Origin: Burkholderiaceae bacterium
Lineage (GTDB): Bacteria; Pseudomonadota; Gammaproteobacteria; Burkholderiales; Burkholderiaceae
Direction of reading: 5' to 3'
Assembly: GCA_023253905.1 (NCBI GenBank)
Contig: JALREG010000248.1
Location: 1 to 10,680 of the forward strand
DNA: 10,680 nucleotides
Position 1 is the stretch's first letter. Each line of letters starts with the position of its first letter. Position numbers and translations under genes: made by a program. Below are positions 1 to 6,530 of this stretch, piece by piece. Below the pieces are notes generated by a model. That model had not been told where the DNA came from and searched no databases. It saw nothing but the letters and a program-made list of their open reading frames with translations.

Positions 1-722
1 GCCGCTTCCGTGGGGGTCACTACGCCGAACTTGATGCCCCCCAGGCTGATCACAGGCATTGCGAGCGCCCAGATGCCATCGAGCGCCGCGCGCAGCCGCT
101 CGCCCCAGGAAGCCTTTGGAAACACCGCCACCCGTTCGCGCCTCACGACCCAGGCCCAGGCGATCACCAGCGAGACGCCCATCAACAGGCCAGGAAAAAC
201 ACCGCCCAGGAAGAGCTGGGTGATCGAGACATTGGCCGCAACACCAAAAATGATGAAGCCGATGGACGGCGGAATGACCGGTGCGATCACGCCCCCGGCT
301 GCGATCAGCCCCGCCGAGCGCGGCAGGTTGTAGCCGGCTTCCCGCATCATCGGGATGAGGATGGAGGCGAGCGCGGCAGTATCGGCCGCGGCGGAGCCCG
401 AGAGCGATGCCATCACCACCGCGGCAAAGATTGCGACATAGCCCAGTCCGCCATGCACATGGCCGACCATGGTGACCGCCACTCGAACGATGCGCCGCGA
501 CAGCCCGCCTGCATTCATCAATTCGCCCGCCAGCAGGAAAAAGGGCACCGCGAGCAGCTGGAAGTTGTCAGCGCCGATGATCAGGTTCTGCGCCACGATC
601 TGGCTGTCGAATCGATCCAGATGCAGCATGAGCGCGAGCGCACAGACGATGAGCGCAAACGCAACCGGCATACCGATCGCCATGGCACCCAGAAGCGATA
701 CGAGAAACACGGCGACGGTCAT
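1..722 (-). CDS. dctM: TRAP transporter large permease, DctM family (3' end outside window)
   Basis: This is the large membrane subunit of a tripartite ATP-independent periplasmic (TRAP) transporter, which carries the sodium-coupled uptake pathway for organic acids and similar solutes. The visible 240 residues are almost all hydrophobic helices. They include LLAVPFFLLAGELMN (about 55-69), SLSGSAAADTAAL (about 106-118), GGVIAPVIPPSIGF (about 143-156) and, at the window edge, GIKFGVVTPTEAA, all typical of DctM. The full family length is about 425 residues, so roughly 185 residues lie outside the window. The start ATG overlaps the stop of the small permease gene (ATGA), which indicates translational coupling and fixes the start. 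The substrate cannot be told from this subunit, and no DctP binding protein is visible. Confidence 0.95.
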   Translation of the reverse strand, partial: MTVAVFLVSLLGAMAIGMPVAFALIVCALALMLHLDRFDSQIVAQNLIIGADNFQLLAVPFFLLAGELMNAGGLSRRIVRVAVTMVGHVHGGLGYVAIFAAVVMASLSGSAAADTAALASILIPMMREAGYNLPRSAGLIAAGGVIAPVIPPSIGFIIFGVAANVSITQLFLGGVFPGLLMGVSLVIAWAWVVRRERVAVFPKASWGERLRAALDGIWALAMPVISLGGIKFGVVTPTEA

Positions 723-1270
723 TCGAGATGCCTCTTGAGCGAGGCCGCATCGCCCGAGTCGAGTTCGCCCGCGAATTCCGCCAGCTCGCGCTCACCCAGC
801 CGCCCGCTGAGCGCACGCCACAGCCGCACGAGCGTGAGGAGCGCAATGCCGACGCTGGTGAAAAAGCCGATGCCGTAAATCCAGAGCATCGAAATGCCGG
901 TGATTGGAGCGATGTTGGAAGCGTTGAGCGGCGCCTGCCGCCAGGTACCCCAGAAAAACACCGCGCAGCAGACCAGCACCAGCGCATCGGACACGATCAT
1001 GCAAAGCCTGCGACCGGAGGACCCGAATCGGACCACCAGCGTCTCCACCCCCATGTGTGCGTTTTCGCGGGCCACCACCACCGCCCCCACAAAGGTGAGC
1101 CAGACAAACAGAAACCGAGAAAGCTCCTCGGAAAGCGCGATTCCCGAGTCGAAGGCGTAGCGGAGCACGACGTTGCCAAACACCATCACCACCATGGCAG
1201 CGAGGCAGGCCACGATGAAGCCTTCACACACTCGAAACAGGGAATCAATCAGCCGGAGACGCACGCTCAT
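719..1270 (-). CDS. dctQ: TRAP transporter small permease, DctQ family
   Basis: This is the four-helix small membrane subunit that pairs with DctM in a TRAP transporter. It has 183 residues, normal for the family. Membrane segments lie at about 14-36, 50-69, 90-109 and 127-149. The stretch NVVLRYAFDSGIALSEELSR (33-52), followed by FLFVWLTFVGA, is the characteristic DctQ signature. The frame stays open well upstream, but that part overlaps the preceding permease gene and looks non-membrane. The ATG at 1270 gives the normal N-terminus and a 37-bp gap to the gene before it. The ribosome binding site there is weak. The last four bases overlap the dctM start. Confidence 0.93.
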   Translation of the reverse strand: MSVRLRLIDSLFRVCEGFIVACLAAMVVMVFGNVVLRYAFDSGIALSEELSRFLFVWLTFVGAVVVARENAHMGVETLVVRFGSSGRRLCMIVSDALVLVCCAVFFWGTWRQAPLNASNIAPITGISMLWIYGIGFFTSVGIALLTLVRLWRALSGRLGERELAEFAGELDSGDAASLKRHLE

Positions 1271-1307
1271 CGCCCGAAACCGCGGAGCCGCGATGCTACA
1301 CCGCCCA

Positions 1308-2243
1308 TCAGGGGGCAGTCGACCGGGCCTCGCGGCGGGCGATCCAGGCAGTTGCCCCCACAATGATGGCGCCGCCCGCAAGCGCGTGCACACCCGGCCA
1401 CTCGCCAAAAAGCAGCAGGCCATAGACACCCGCCCAGACCATGTCGAGAAAGCGCACAGGCTGCATCGCCGATACATTGGCAAGCGTGAACGCACGCGTC
1501 ATGCAGTAGTGGCCGATTGAGCCCAGCACGCCGCAGGCGACAAGCAGCAACCAGTGGCGAAGCGTGGGGGCCTGCCAGACGACCAGCGCAAAAGGCATCG
1601 ACAGCACTGACACCGTGACCCCCTGCCAGACCACGATGGTGGCTGGTCGCTCAAAGCGGGTCAGCGACTTGGTGATCAGCGCCGAGGCCGCAAAAAGCGG
1701 CGAAGAACAGAGCATCACCAGCGACCAGAAGAGACTTCCTGAACCCATCGTCCAGTGCGGCGCAATCACCACCAGCATGCCGGCAAAACCGACCAGCGCT
1801 GCCGCCCAGCGTTCGATACTCACGCGTTCGCGGAGCAGCAGCGCCGCGCCCAGCATGACCCAGATCGGCGTGGTGAAACCCAGCGCCGTCGCGTCCGAGA
1901 GCGGCAGGTGCGGCAAGGCAATGAAAAAAAGCGACAGCGCGCCGGTGTGCGCGATACCGCGCCAGACCTGCCCGGCAAGCGACTGCGGCCGCCAGACCGC
2001 GAACCCGCCCGACGCCACCGCCGGCACGATAACCGGCAGCATCGCCGCGAGCCCGAAGATCGAACGCAGGAATTGCGCCTGCATGGGATCCAGGTCGACC
2101 GACACCGACTTCATCAGCGAATTGAGCCCACAGATCGCCGCGCCGCTTGCCACCATCCAGAGGAAGGCCTGAAGCGTTGGGCGGGGAACCAGCGGCAGTT
2201 GAGCGGGCCCGGGGCTTGGCACATGAGGTTTCATCTCATTCAT
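1308..2243 (-). CDS. EamA/DMT-superfamily permease
   Basis: This inner-membrane permease belongs to the drug/metabolite transporter superfamily. Such proteins usually export amino acids, nucleobase-like compounds or other metabolites; the substrate here is unknown. It has 311 residues and about ten hydrophobic segments in two EamA repeats. The first repeat ends around SDATALGFTTPIWVMLGA then LLLRERVSIERW (116-146). The second ends around NVSAMQPVRFLDMVWAGVYG with GEWPG (256-284). Both show the family pattern of a helix proline followed by a short E-R/W-containing loop. The start is taken as the ATG at 2243; an in-frame ATG at 2234 is also possible. The frame is open upstream to 2405, but that would run into the divergent hydrolase gene and encodes non-membrane sequence. 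It lies in the same direction as, and 37 bp ahead of, the TRAP genes, so co-transcription is possible. Confidence 0.9.
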   Translation of the reverse strand: MNEMKPHVPSPGPAQLPLVPRPTLQAFLWMVASGAAICGLNSLMKSVSVDLDPMQAQFLRSIFGLAAMLPVIVPAVASGGFAVWRPQSLAGQVWRGIAHTGALSLFFIALPHLPLSDATALGFTTPIWVMLGAALLLRERVSIERWAAALVGFAGMLVVIAPHWTMGSGSLFWSLVMLCSSPLFAASALITKSLTRFERPATIVVWQGVTVSVLSMPFALVVWQAPTLRHWLLLVACGVLGSIGHYCMTRAFTLANVSAMQPVRFLDMVWAGVYGLLLFGEWPGVHALAGGAIIVGATAWIARREARSTAP

Positions 2244-2312
2244 GATGCCAGTCTGGCGCAAACGACCGCTATCATCGGTGGCAAGACCATTTCCTGCCCC
2301 GACAAGAGACCC

Positions 2313-3215
2313 ATGATGCAGCAGTCGATCCAACTCGGCCCGGTCACCGTCTGGCCCGGTCAATCGGCCGGAAAGTATCCGGACGGTAATCAGGTGATCG
2401 TGCACGGCAGCGATTCAATCGCGGTGTTCGACACGCCGCTCGTCGCCCACACACTTCCTGAGGCGTCCGGCTTCGCCAGCGCCGACCTCGCGATCCTGGG
2501 GCATGTGCATGAGGATCACATGGCGGGGCTGGGGATGCTGCAGCAGGCGCCTCTCCATGTTCATCAAGGCGATCTCGAGGCCGCGCGCAGCTGGGCTGGG
2601 CTCGCAGCCCACTATGGCTACACGCCCGCCGTGCTCGATCCGCTCCATGACAAGATCGTGCGCGAGTTCCGCTACGTGCCGCGGCCGGATGCGCTGGGTT
2701 ATGACGACGGGGCAGTCTGGGATCTGGGGGGCGTACAGGTCCGTGCAGTCCACATGCCCGGCCATACTTCGGGCCACTGCGTGCTCCTGGTCGAGCCGCA
2801 TGGCATCGCCTTCATCGGCGATATCGATCTCTCGAGTTTTGGCCCCTACTACGGCGACGCCACCTCGAGCCTTGCAGCCTTTCGAGTCACCCTTGATCGC
2901 ATCGCTCACCTGCCCGCTTCATGCTGGATTACCTCGCATCACAAGGGCGTGATCCGCGAGCGCGCCGAATTCCTGCAACTCCTCGAAGCGTTCACCGACC
3001 GGCTGCGCGCCCGCGAGGTGCGCCTGCTGTCCCTGCTTGGAAACGGGCCTCAGACTCTGGCGCAGCTTGCGCAGTCGCGTGTGGTGTATCGGCCGGAGGC
3101 CTCAGAGCTCTGGATCAACGCGGCCGAGGAACGCAGCATCGCCCAACACCTTGATGAGCTGGTCCAATCCGGTCAGGTGCGACAGGACGGAGACTGCTTC
3201 GTGCTGCGCGGCTGA
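2313..3215 (+). CDS. MBL-fold metallo-hydrolase with C-terminal winged-helix-like region
   Basis: This 300-residue cytoplasmic hydrolase of the metallo-beta-lactamase superfamily probably acts on an ester, thioester or lactone; the substrate is unknown. The metal-binding set is complete: HVHEDH (64-69, His64, His66, Asp68, His69), MPGHTSGH (148-155, His151), GDIDLSSFGPYYGD (169-182, Asp170) and TSHHKG (207-212, His209 or His210). The last ~75 residues (about 228-300) are helical and end in a wing-like SGQVRQDGDCFVLRG, resembling the small C-terminal helical domain of LACTB2-type and related hydrolases. No signal peptide is seen. The frame is open far upstream, but that part is antisense to the EamA gene. 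Two adjacent ATGs (2313 and 2316) are possible starts, with only a weak purine-rich stretch (aagaga) ahead. The gene diverges from the EamA gene across 69 bp. Confidence 0.88.
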   Translation: MMQQSIQLGPVTVWPGQSAGKYPDGNQVIVHGSDSIAVFDTPLVAHTLPEASGFASADLAILGHVHEDHMAGLGMLQQAPLHVHQGDLEAARSWAGLAAHYGYTPAVLDPLHDKIVREFRYVPRPDALGYDDGAVWDLGGVQVRAVHMPGHTSGHCVLLVEPHGIAFIGDIDLSSFGPYYGDATSSLAAFRVTLDRIAHLPASCWITSHHKGVIRERAEFLQLLEAFTDRLRAREVRLLSLLGNGPQTLAQLAQSRVVYRPEASELWINAAEERSIAQHLDELVQSGQVRQDGDCFVLRG

Positions 3216-3292
3216 AAGGGCGAAATCGGCTCGGCGACAGGATCGCAAGCGCGTCCCGACAACCAGCGAGCTCGCCCTCCCTCCCGCCCACC

Positions 3293-3327
3293 AAAAAAAA
3301 GGCCTGTGGCGACTGCTCGCCACAGGC
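3293..3327 (-). terminator. Rho-independent terminator of the 81-residue gene
   Basis: A perfect 11-bp inverted repeat, GCCTGTGGCGA (3302-3312) and TCGCCACAGGC (3317-3327), encloses a four-base loop. Read on the minus strand, the stem is followed (after one more C) by eight T residues (A tract at 3293-3300). It lies about 50 bp past the stop of the minus-strand gene ending at 3377. On the plus strand the hairpin is followed by a mixed sequence, so it is probably a poor terminator for the upstream hydrolase gene. Confidence 0.9.
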
Positions 3328-3376
3328 TGAACCACCATTTTGGAGGTGGAGGAGACAGCGGTACGGGCGGGACGCC

Positions 3377-3622
3377 TCAGCGAACGTCGTCTGACGTCAT
3401 GCGCTGAGCGGCTGCCTGAATTTCTGCGCGCACGCGGGGATCCTGGAGGGCGATCGCTTCCACCCGGGCGAGGGCCCAGGCTTCATAAGCGCTCGCGAGA
3501 CGGGACCAACCCTGCCAGCCACGAACGGCAGCAACCGAGCGGGCGGCAATATAAGCCAGCGCATCGTAGGAGCGCCCGAGCCGATCGAGTCCGGGGTGAG
3601 TCAGGGAATATTGCACGGCCAT
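3377..3622 (-). CDS. Hypothetical 81-residue protein, divergent from LysR regulator
   Basis: I do not recognise the family. The product is 81 residues with no signal peptide and no membrane segment. It is alpha-helical by composition (many Ala, Arg, Leu) with three Trp and three Tyr between residues 19 and 50. It ends in LQDPRVRAEIQAAAQRM (59-75), a helix-forming tail of the kind seen in several short proteobacterial proteins. The start at 3622 is supported by an AAGGA ribosome binding site eight bases upstream. A longer frame to 3835 would run through the promoter region and into the LysR gene, so it is rejected. It has its own strong terminator and faces a LysR box across a 124-bp gap, so it looks like a real, individually regulated gene. 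A role as a small regulatory or partner protein is only a guess. Confidence 0.72.
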   Translation of the reverse strand: MAVQYSLTHPGLDRLGRSYDALAYIAARSVAAVRGWQGWSRLASAYEAWALARVEAIALQDPRVRAEIQAAAQRMTSDDVR

Positions 3623-3673
3623 GATGGAAATCCTTTTGGTTCGAGGCAGGAGAAGTTTTTTTGTGATGAATGG

Positions 3674-3703
3674 ATTGTGGGGCGGCTTGAAACATATTTC
3701 CAA
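3674..3703 (-). promoter_or_regulatory. Possible promoter of the 81-residue gene
   Basis: Read on the minus strand, TTGGAA (3703-3698) and CACAAT (3679-3674) are separated by 18 bases. Each matches four of six sigma-70 consensus positions. The -35 element lies inside the LysR box, as expected for a promoter that depends on the regulator. The predicted transcript would start near 3667, about 45 bases ahead of the ATG. The match is weak and made by eye. Confidence 0.35.
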
Positions 3704-3717
3704 TTGATGTTTATGAT
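3687..3717 (+). promoter_or_regulatory. Possible promoter of the LysR gene
   Basis: TTGAAA (3687-3692) and TATGAT (3712-3717) each match five of six sigma-70 positions but are 19 bases apart, longer than ideal. The LysR box sits across and between them, the usual geometry for autorepression. A transcript from here would begin near 3724, which argues against the upstream TTG (3720) as the start codon. Confidence 0.4.
3690..3712. promoter_or_regulatory. LysR-type operator (T-N11-A box)
   Basis: AAACAT (3690-3695) and ATGTTT (3707-3712) are perfect inverted repeats separated by exactly 11 bases. This is the classic LysR-family operator form. It lies in the AT-rich gap between the LysR gene and the divergent 81-residue gene, 35 bp before the LysR start and 68 bp before the small gene's start. 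That LysR binds here is inferred from position and symmetry. Confidence 0.7.
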
Positions 3718-3728
3718 GTTTGCCATCA
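3714..3728. promoter_or_regulatory. Second short dyad beside the LysR box
   Basis: TGATG (3714-3718) and CATCA (3724-3728) form a perfect 5-bp inverted repeat with a five-base spacer, one base after the LysR box. It could be part of an activation subsite or an unrelated small palindrome. It overlaps the proposed -10 region and leader of the LysR gene. Confidence 0.3.
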
Positions 3729-3746
3729 CAACAAATGATGATAAGC

Positions 3747-4715
3747 ATGGCCAACTTCCGAACGCTGGACCTGAACCTGCTGCGCCTCTTCGATGAACTC
3801 ATGGCCGAGCGCAATCTCACCCGCGCCGCCGACAACCTCTCGATGACCCAACCTGCAGCCAGTAACGCGCTGAAGCGCCTGCGCGACGCGTTGGGTGATC
3901 CCCTGGTGAACCGCTCGGGCTATGGCGTTGAGCCCACTCCTTACGCGACCGCACTCTGGCCCGCCATCCGCGCGGCGCTCGATCAGTTGCGCTCCGCCGT
4001 GGCACCCGATGCCTTCGAGCCCGCCACCGCACAAAGCAGCTTTCTGCTCACCATGGCCGACTCAACCGCCACCATGCTGATTCCACCGCTCTTGAAGGTG
4101 ATCGAGCGCGAGGCACCGCGCATCAACCTGCGCGTGCTGCCGCTCACCACCCGCGACCCGCGGGACTTGCTGGAAGCCAAGAGAATTGATGTCGCGATCG
4201 GCTATTTCCCGGCGGTCATCGCCGCGCTCGCACTGCAGCAGATGGAGAGCAGTTCGCAGGAGTTCGGTCACAGCCGCCTCTACACGGGCGAGTATGTGTG
4301 CGTGATGCGTCGCGGACACCCGCTTGCCGCAGGCGAACTTACGCTCGATGCCTACTGTGAGGCCAACCATCTTCTGGTGAGCTTTTCGGGTCGCCCGATC
4401 GGGTTCGTCGATGAGGCACTGTCAGACCTCAAGCGAAAGCGCCGGGTCATGTTGACCGTCAATCAGTACGTCACGGCAGGGCAGGTCGTGGCCCGTTCGG
4501 ATCTGCTTACCGTGGTTCCGAGGCACTTCGTCGCCGCCACCGGCTTTCAGCGCGCACTGGCCATTCGACGGCTGCCCTTTGAATTACCACCGGTGCACGT
4601 GGACATCCTGTGGCAACGCCGACAGGCGCAACGCCCCGGCCATCGATGGCTGCGCGAACGGATCGAGGAGGCGGCTGCCCGGGTTTTCAGCCAGACGGCG
4701 GCCGGGCAAGCCTGA
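3747..4715 (+). CDS. LysR-type transcriptional regulator
   Basis: This 322-residue DNA-binding regulator has the normal LysR length. The N-terminal winged helix-turn-helix begins FRTLDLNLLRLFDELM (4-19), with the recognition part around NLTRAADNLSMTQPAASNAL (23-42). The style is that of the NodD/NahR/LinR subgroup, which often governs aromatic-compound genes. A substrate-binding-like effector domain covers about 97-310. The ATG at 3747 is chosen because it places the helix-turn-helix at the usual distance from the N-terminus. ATGs at 3735 and 3738 are possible, and none has a strong ribosome binding site. It diverges from the 81-residue gene and is convergent with the monooxygenase operon, whose last gene it overlaps by 29 bp. 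Likely targets are the small gene (by the operator) and perhaps the catabolic operon (by proximity). Confidence 0.92.
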   Translation: MANFRTLDLNLLRLFDELMAERNLTRAADNLSMTQPAASNALKRLRDALGDPLVNRSGYGVEPTPYATALWPAIRAALDQLRSAVAPDAFEPATAQSSFLLTMADSTATMLIPPLLKVIEREAPRINLRVLPLTTRDPRDLLEAKRIDVAIGYFPAVIAALALQQMESSSQEFGHSRLYTGEYVCVMRRGHPLAAGELTLDAYCEANHLLVSFSGRPIGFVDEALSDLKRKRRVMLTVNQYVTAGQVVARSDLLTVVPRHFVAATGFQRALAIRRLPFELPPVHVDILWQRRQAQRPGHRWLRERIEEAAARVFSQTAAGQA

Positions 4716-4881
4716 GCGCTTCGGCAAGCGTGTCACGATCGCCCACATGGTTTGCCAGGAGCAGCACCAGGCGCGCGTTCATGAGCGCAGCCGACTGCTC
4801 ATCCAGGTCGCGCTGACTATCGATCAGTTCCTGATAGAAGCCGTCCGGATCGGCGATGTTGGGGGCGAGGTTGAGCGGCAT
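4687..4881 (-). CDS. DUF2783-like small protein next to the FAD monooxygenase
   Basis: This 64-residue protein has no signal peptide. The pattern LAPNIADPDGFYQELIDS (5-22) followed by ALMNARLVLLLANHVGD (32-48) matches what I recall of the DUF2783 family, which commonly sits beside FAD-dependent aromatic hydroxylases; its function is unknown. A GGAG ribosome binding site stands just upstream of the ATG at 4881. The gap to the monooxygenase stop is 22 bp, so it is the last gene of that operon. The frame is open far upstream, but that part is a shadow of the monooxygenase. Its last 29 bases overlap the 3' end of the opposing LysR gene. Confidence 0.8.
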   Translation of the reverse strand: MPLNLAPNIADPDGFYQELIDSQRDLDEQSAALMNARLVLLLANHVGDRDTLAEALRLARPPSG

Positions 4882-4903
4882 CGTAACTCCGGTCGCAACA
4901 GGT

Positions 4904-6523
4904 TCAGTGCAACGCAAGGCTGCGGGCAAGCGCCGCATGAATCTGGTCTGCCGACGGCAGGCGCCAGCGCGCGGCGATGAACTGATCGGGCCGAATGAGG
5001 TACACCGCCTGCTCACGCGCATCAAGCCGTGCAGCCAGAATGCCCTGGCGATCATGAACATCATGACCCACCCGAACGAATGAAAGCGGCACCGGCCACG
5101 AGGGCCGGTCATGAAGCGGTGGAATCTCGCCCACGACCAGCAGCGTAAAGCCCGCCCCCAGGTGTTCGAGCAGCCAGCCAGGTCGACCATCGGGCAGCGC
5201 AACCGGCGCGTCCGGGCACGGCGCACCGGGCGCAGCCGACAACGCCTCGAAACGGTCGACATCGGGGGTGATCACAGGCGAATCGGTGTACCGCGTGGGC
5301 AGCGACAGCCGCCCGCTGTTCACCAGTGGCCGCGCAAACGCATGGTCGCGCGCGAGGCCCAGCACGGCATCGCGAAACAACCGGCTGGAGGCATTCTTGG
5401 GTGTGATGAAGTCGGTCGAACGCGTGGACTTGCGGATGTTGTCGTCAGCGGCCAGCGCGCGCTCGTGGTGATAGGAATCGAGCAGCGTCTCGGGTGCCAC
5501 GCCCGCCAGCACGTACTGCAGTTTCCAGGCGAGGTTATCAATATCCTGCACACCGGAATTGGCCCCCCGGGCACCAAACGGCGAGACCTGGTGCGCGCTA
5601 TCACCCGCGAACAGCACCCGACCGTAGCGGAACCGATCGATGCGTCGGCAGGCAAACTGGTAGATCGATACCCACTCAAGCTCAAAGTCGGCTTGAGGCC
5701 CCAGCATCTGGCGCACCCGCGCCTCCACCCGCTCGGGCTTGCGCTCTTCAACCGGGTCAGCATCCCATCCCAGCTGAAAGTCGATCCGCCAGACGTTATC
5801 GCGTTGCTTGTGCAGCAGCGCCGACTGGCCAGGATGAAACGGCGGATCGAACCAGAACCAGCGCTCGGTAGGAAACTCGGCCTTCATCAGCACATCCGCG
5901 ATCAGAAAGCGATCCTGAAACGCCTGCCCGGTGAAAGGCGCGCCCACCATCGCACGTGTGTCGCTGTTGGCGCCGTCGCAGGCGATCACCCAGGAAGCGA
6001 TGGCCTGGTAGCCCCCCTCTGGGGTGTCGACGCCCAGCCTCACCGACTCGGCATCCTGCTCGAGTGAGGCCACGCGATGACGCCAGCGCAGATCGATGAG
6101 GTCGCTCGCAAGGCAGCGCTCAACCAGGGTCTGCTCAAGGTGATACTGCTGCAGGTTCACCATGGCCGGCATCTTGTGATCGGGCTCGGGGAGCAGGTCG
6201 AATCGATAAACCATCTCATCGCGGAAGTACACCTTCCCCACCTGCCAGCGTATGCCGGCTGCAGCCACGCTCTCGCCGCACCCCAGCCGATCCCAGACCT
6301 CAAGCGTGCGCTTGGCATAGCAGAGCGCGCGCGAACCCGTGCTCACGGTGTCGTTATCATCGAGCACCACCACGCGCACACCTCGCGCGGCCAGATCGAG
6401 CGCAGCTGTCAGCCCCACCGGTCCGGCACCAATCACGATCACCGGATGCGTTTGCCCCAGACCGCCCGCCTGCTCGGGTGCGGGCCGCCACGCGTAACGG
6501 GGCGGGGTAAAGGTCTGCGACAC
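4904..6523 (-). CDS. MhpA-like FAD-dependent aromatic monooxygenase
   Basis: This flavoprotein hydroxylase is of the group containing 3-(3-hydroxyphenyl)propionate hydroxylase and phenol-type hydroxylases. These insert one oxygen into a phenolic ring using NAD(P)H; the substrate here is unknown. It has 539 residues. The FAD-binding GAGPVG is at 32-37, the DG motif CDGANSDTR at 182-190, and the FAD ribose motif LFAGDSAHQVSPFGARGAN at 304-322. The C-terminal part (about 440-539) resembles the thioredoxin-like domain of this family, ending around VYLIRPDQFIAARW. I choose the GTG at 6523, seven bases after the VOC gene stop. An in-frame ATG at 6580 would overlap the VOC gene by 50 bp and add an atypical tail. 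It is the middle gene of a VOC, monooxygenase, DUF2783 operon. Confidence 0.9.
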   Translation of the reverse strand: MSQTFTPPRYAWRPAPEQAGGLGQTHPVIVIGAGPVGLTAALDLAARGVRVVVLDDNDTVSTGSRALCYAKRTLEVWDRLGCGESVAAAGIRWQVGKVYFRDEMVYRFDLLPEPDHKMPAMVNLQQYHLEQTLVERCLASDLIDLRWRHRVASLEQDAESVRLGVDTPEGGYQAIASWVIACDGANSDTRAMVGAPFTGQAFQDRFLIADVLMKAEFPTERWFWFDPPFHPGQSALLHKQRDNVWRIDFQLGWDADPVEERKPERVEARVRQMLGPQADFELEWVSIYQFACRRIDRFRYGRVLFAGDSAHQVSPFGARGANSGVQDIDNLAWKLQYVLAGVAPETLLDSYHHERALAADDNIRKSTRSTDFITPKNASSRLFRDAVLGLARDHAFARPLVNSGRLSLPTRYTDSPVITPDVDRFEALSAAPGAPCPDAPVALPDGRPGWLLEHLGAGFTLLVVGEIPPLHDRPSWPVPLSFVRVGHDVHDRQGILAARLDAREQAVYLIRPDQFIAARWRLPSADQIHAALARSLALH

Positions 6524-6530
6524 AGGCAGC

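Noticed and set aside
1755..2312. Long in-frame N-terminal extension of the MBL hydrolase (would make 486 residues)
   Set aside because: It is antisense to the EamA permease gene, is Arg/His-rich and low in structure, and the MBL fold begins right after the ATG at 2313.
3216..3376. Small gene or RNA between the MBL hydrolase and the 81-residue gene
   Set aside because: Apart from the terminator at 3293-3327, no start with a ribosome binding site and no further structure was seen.
3623..3835. Longer start for the 81-residue gene (152 residues)
   Set aside because: The extension crosses the LysR box and the LysR coding start and is unlike the rest; the ribosome binding site sits ahead of the internal ATG.
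5111..6067. Plus-strand open frame of 318 codons
   Set aside because: It lies wholly opposite the FAD monooxygenase, whose motifs are clear. Its Arg/His/Gln-rich composition is typical of an antisense frame in GC-rich DNA.
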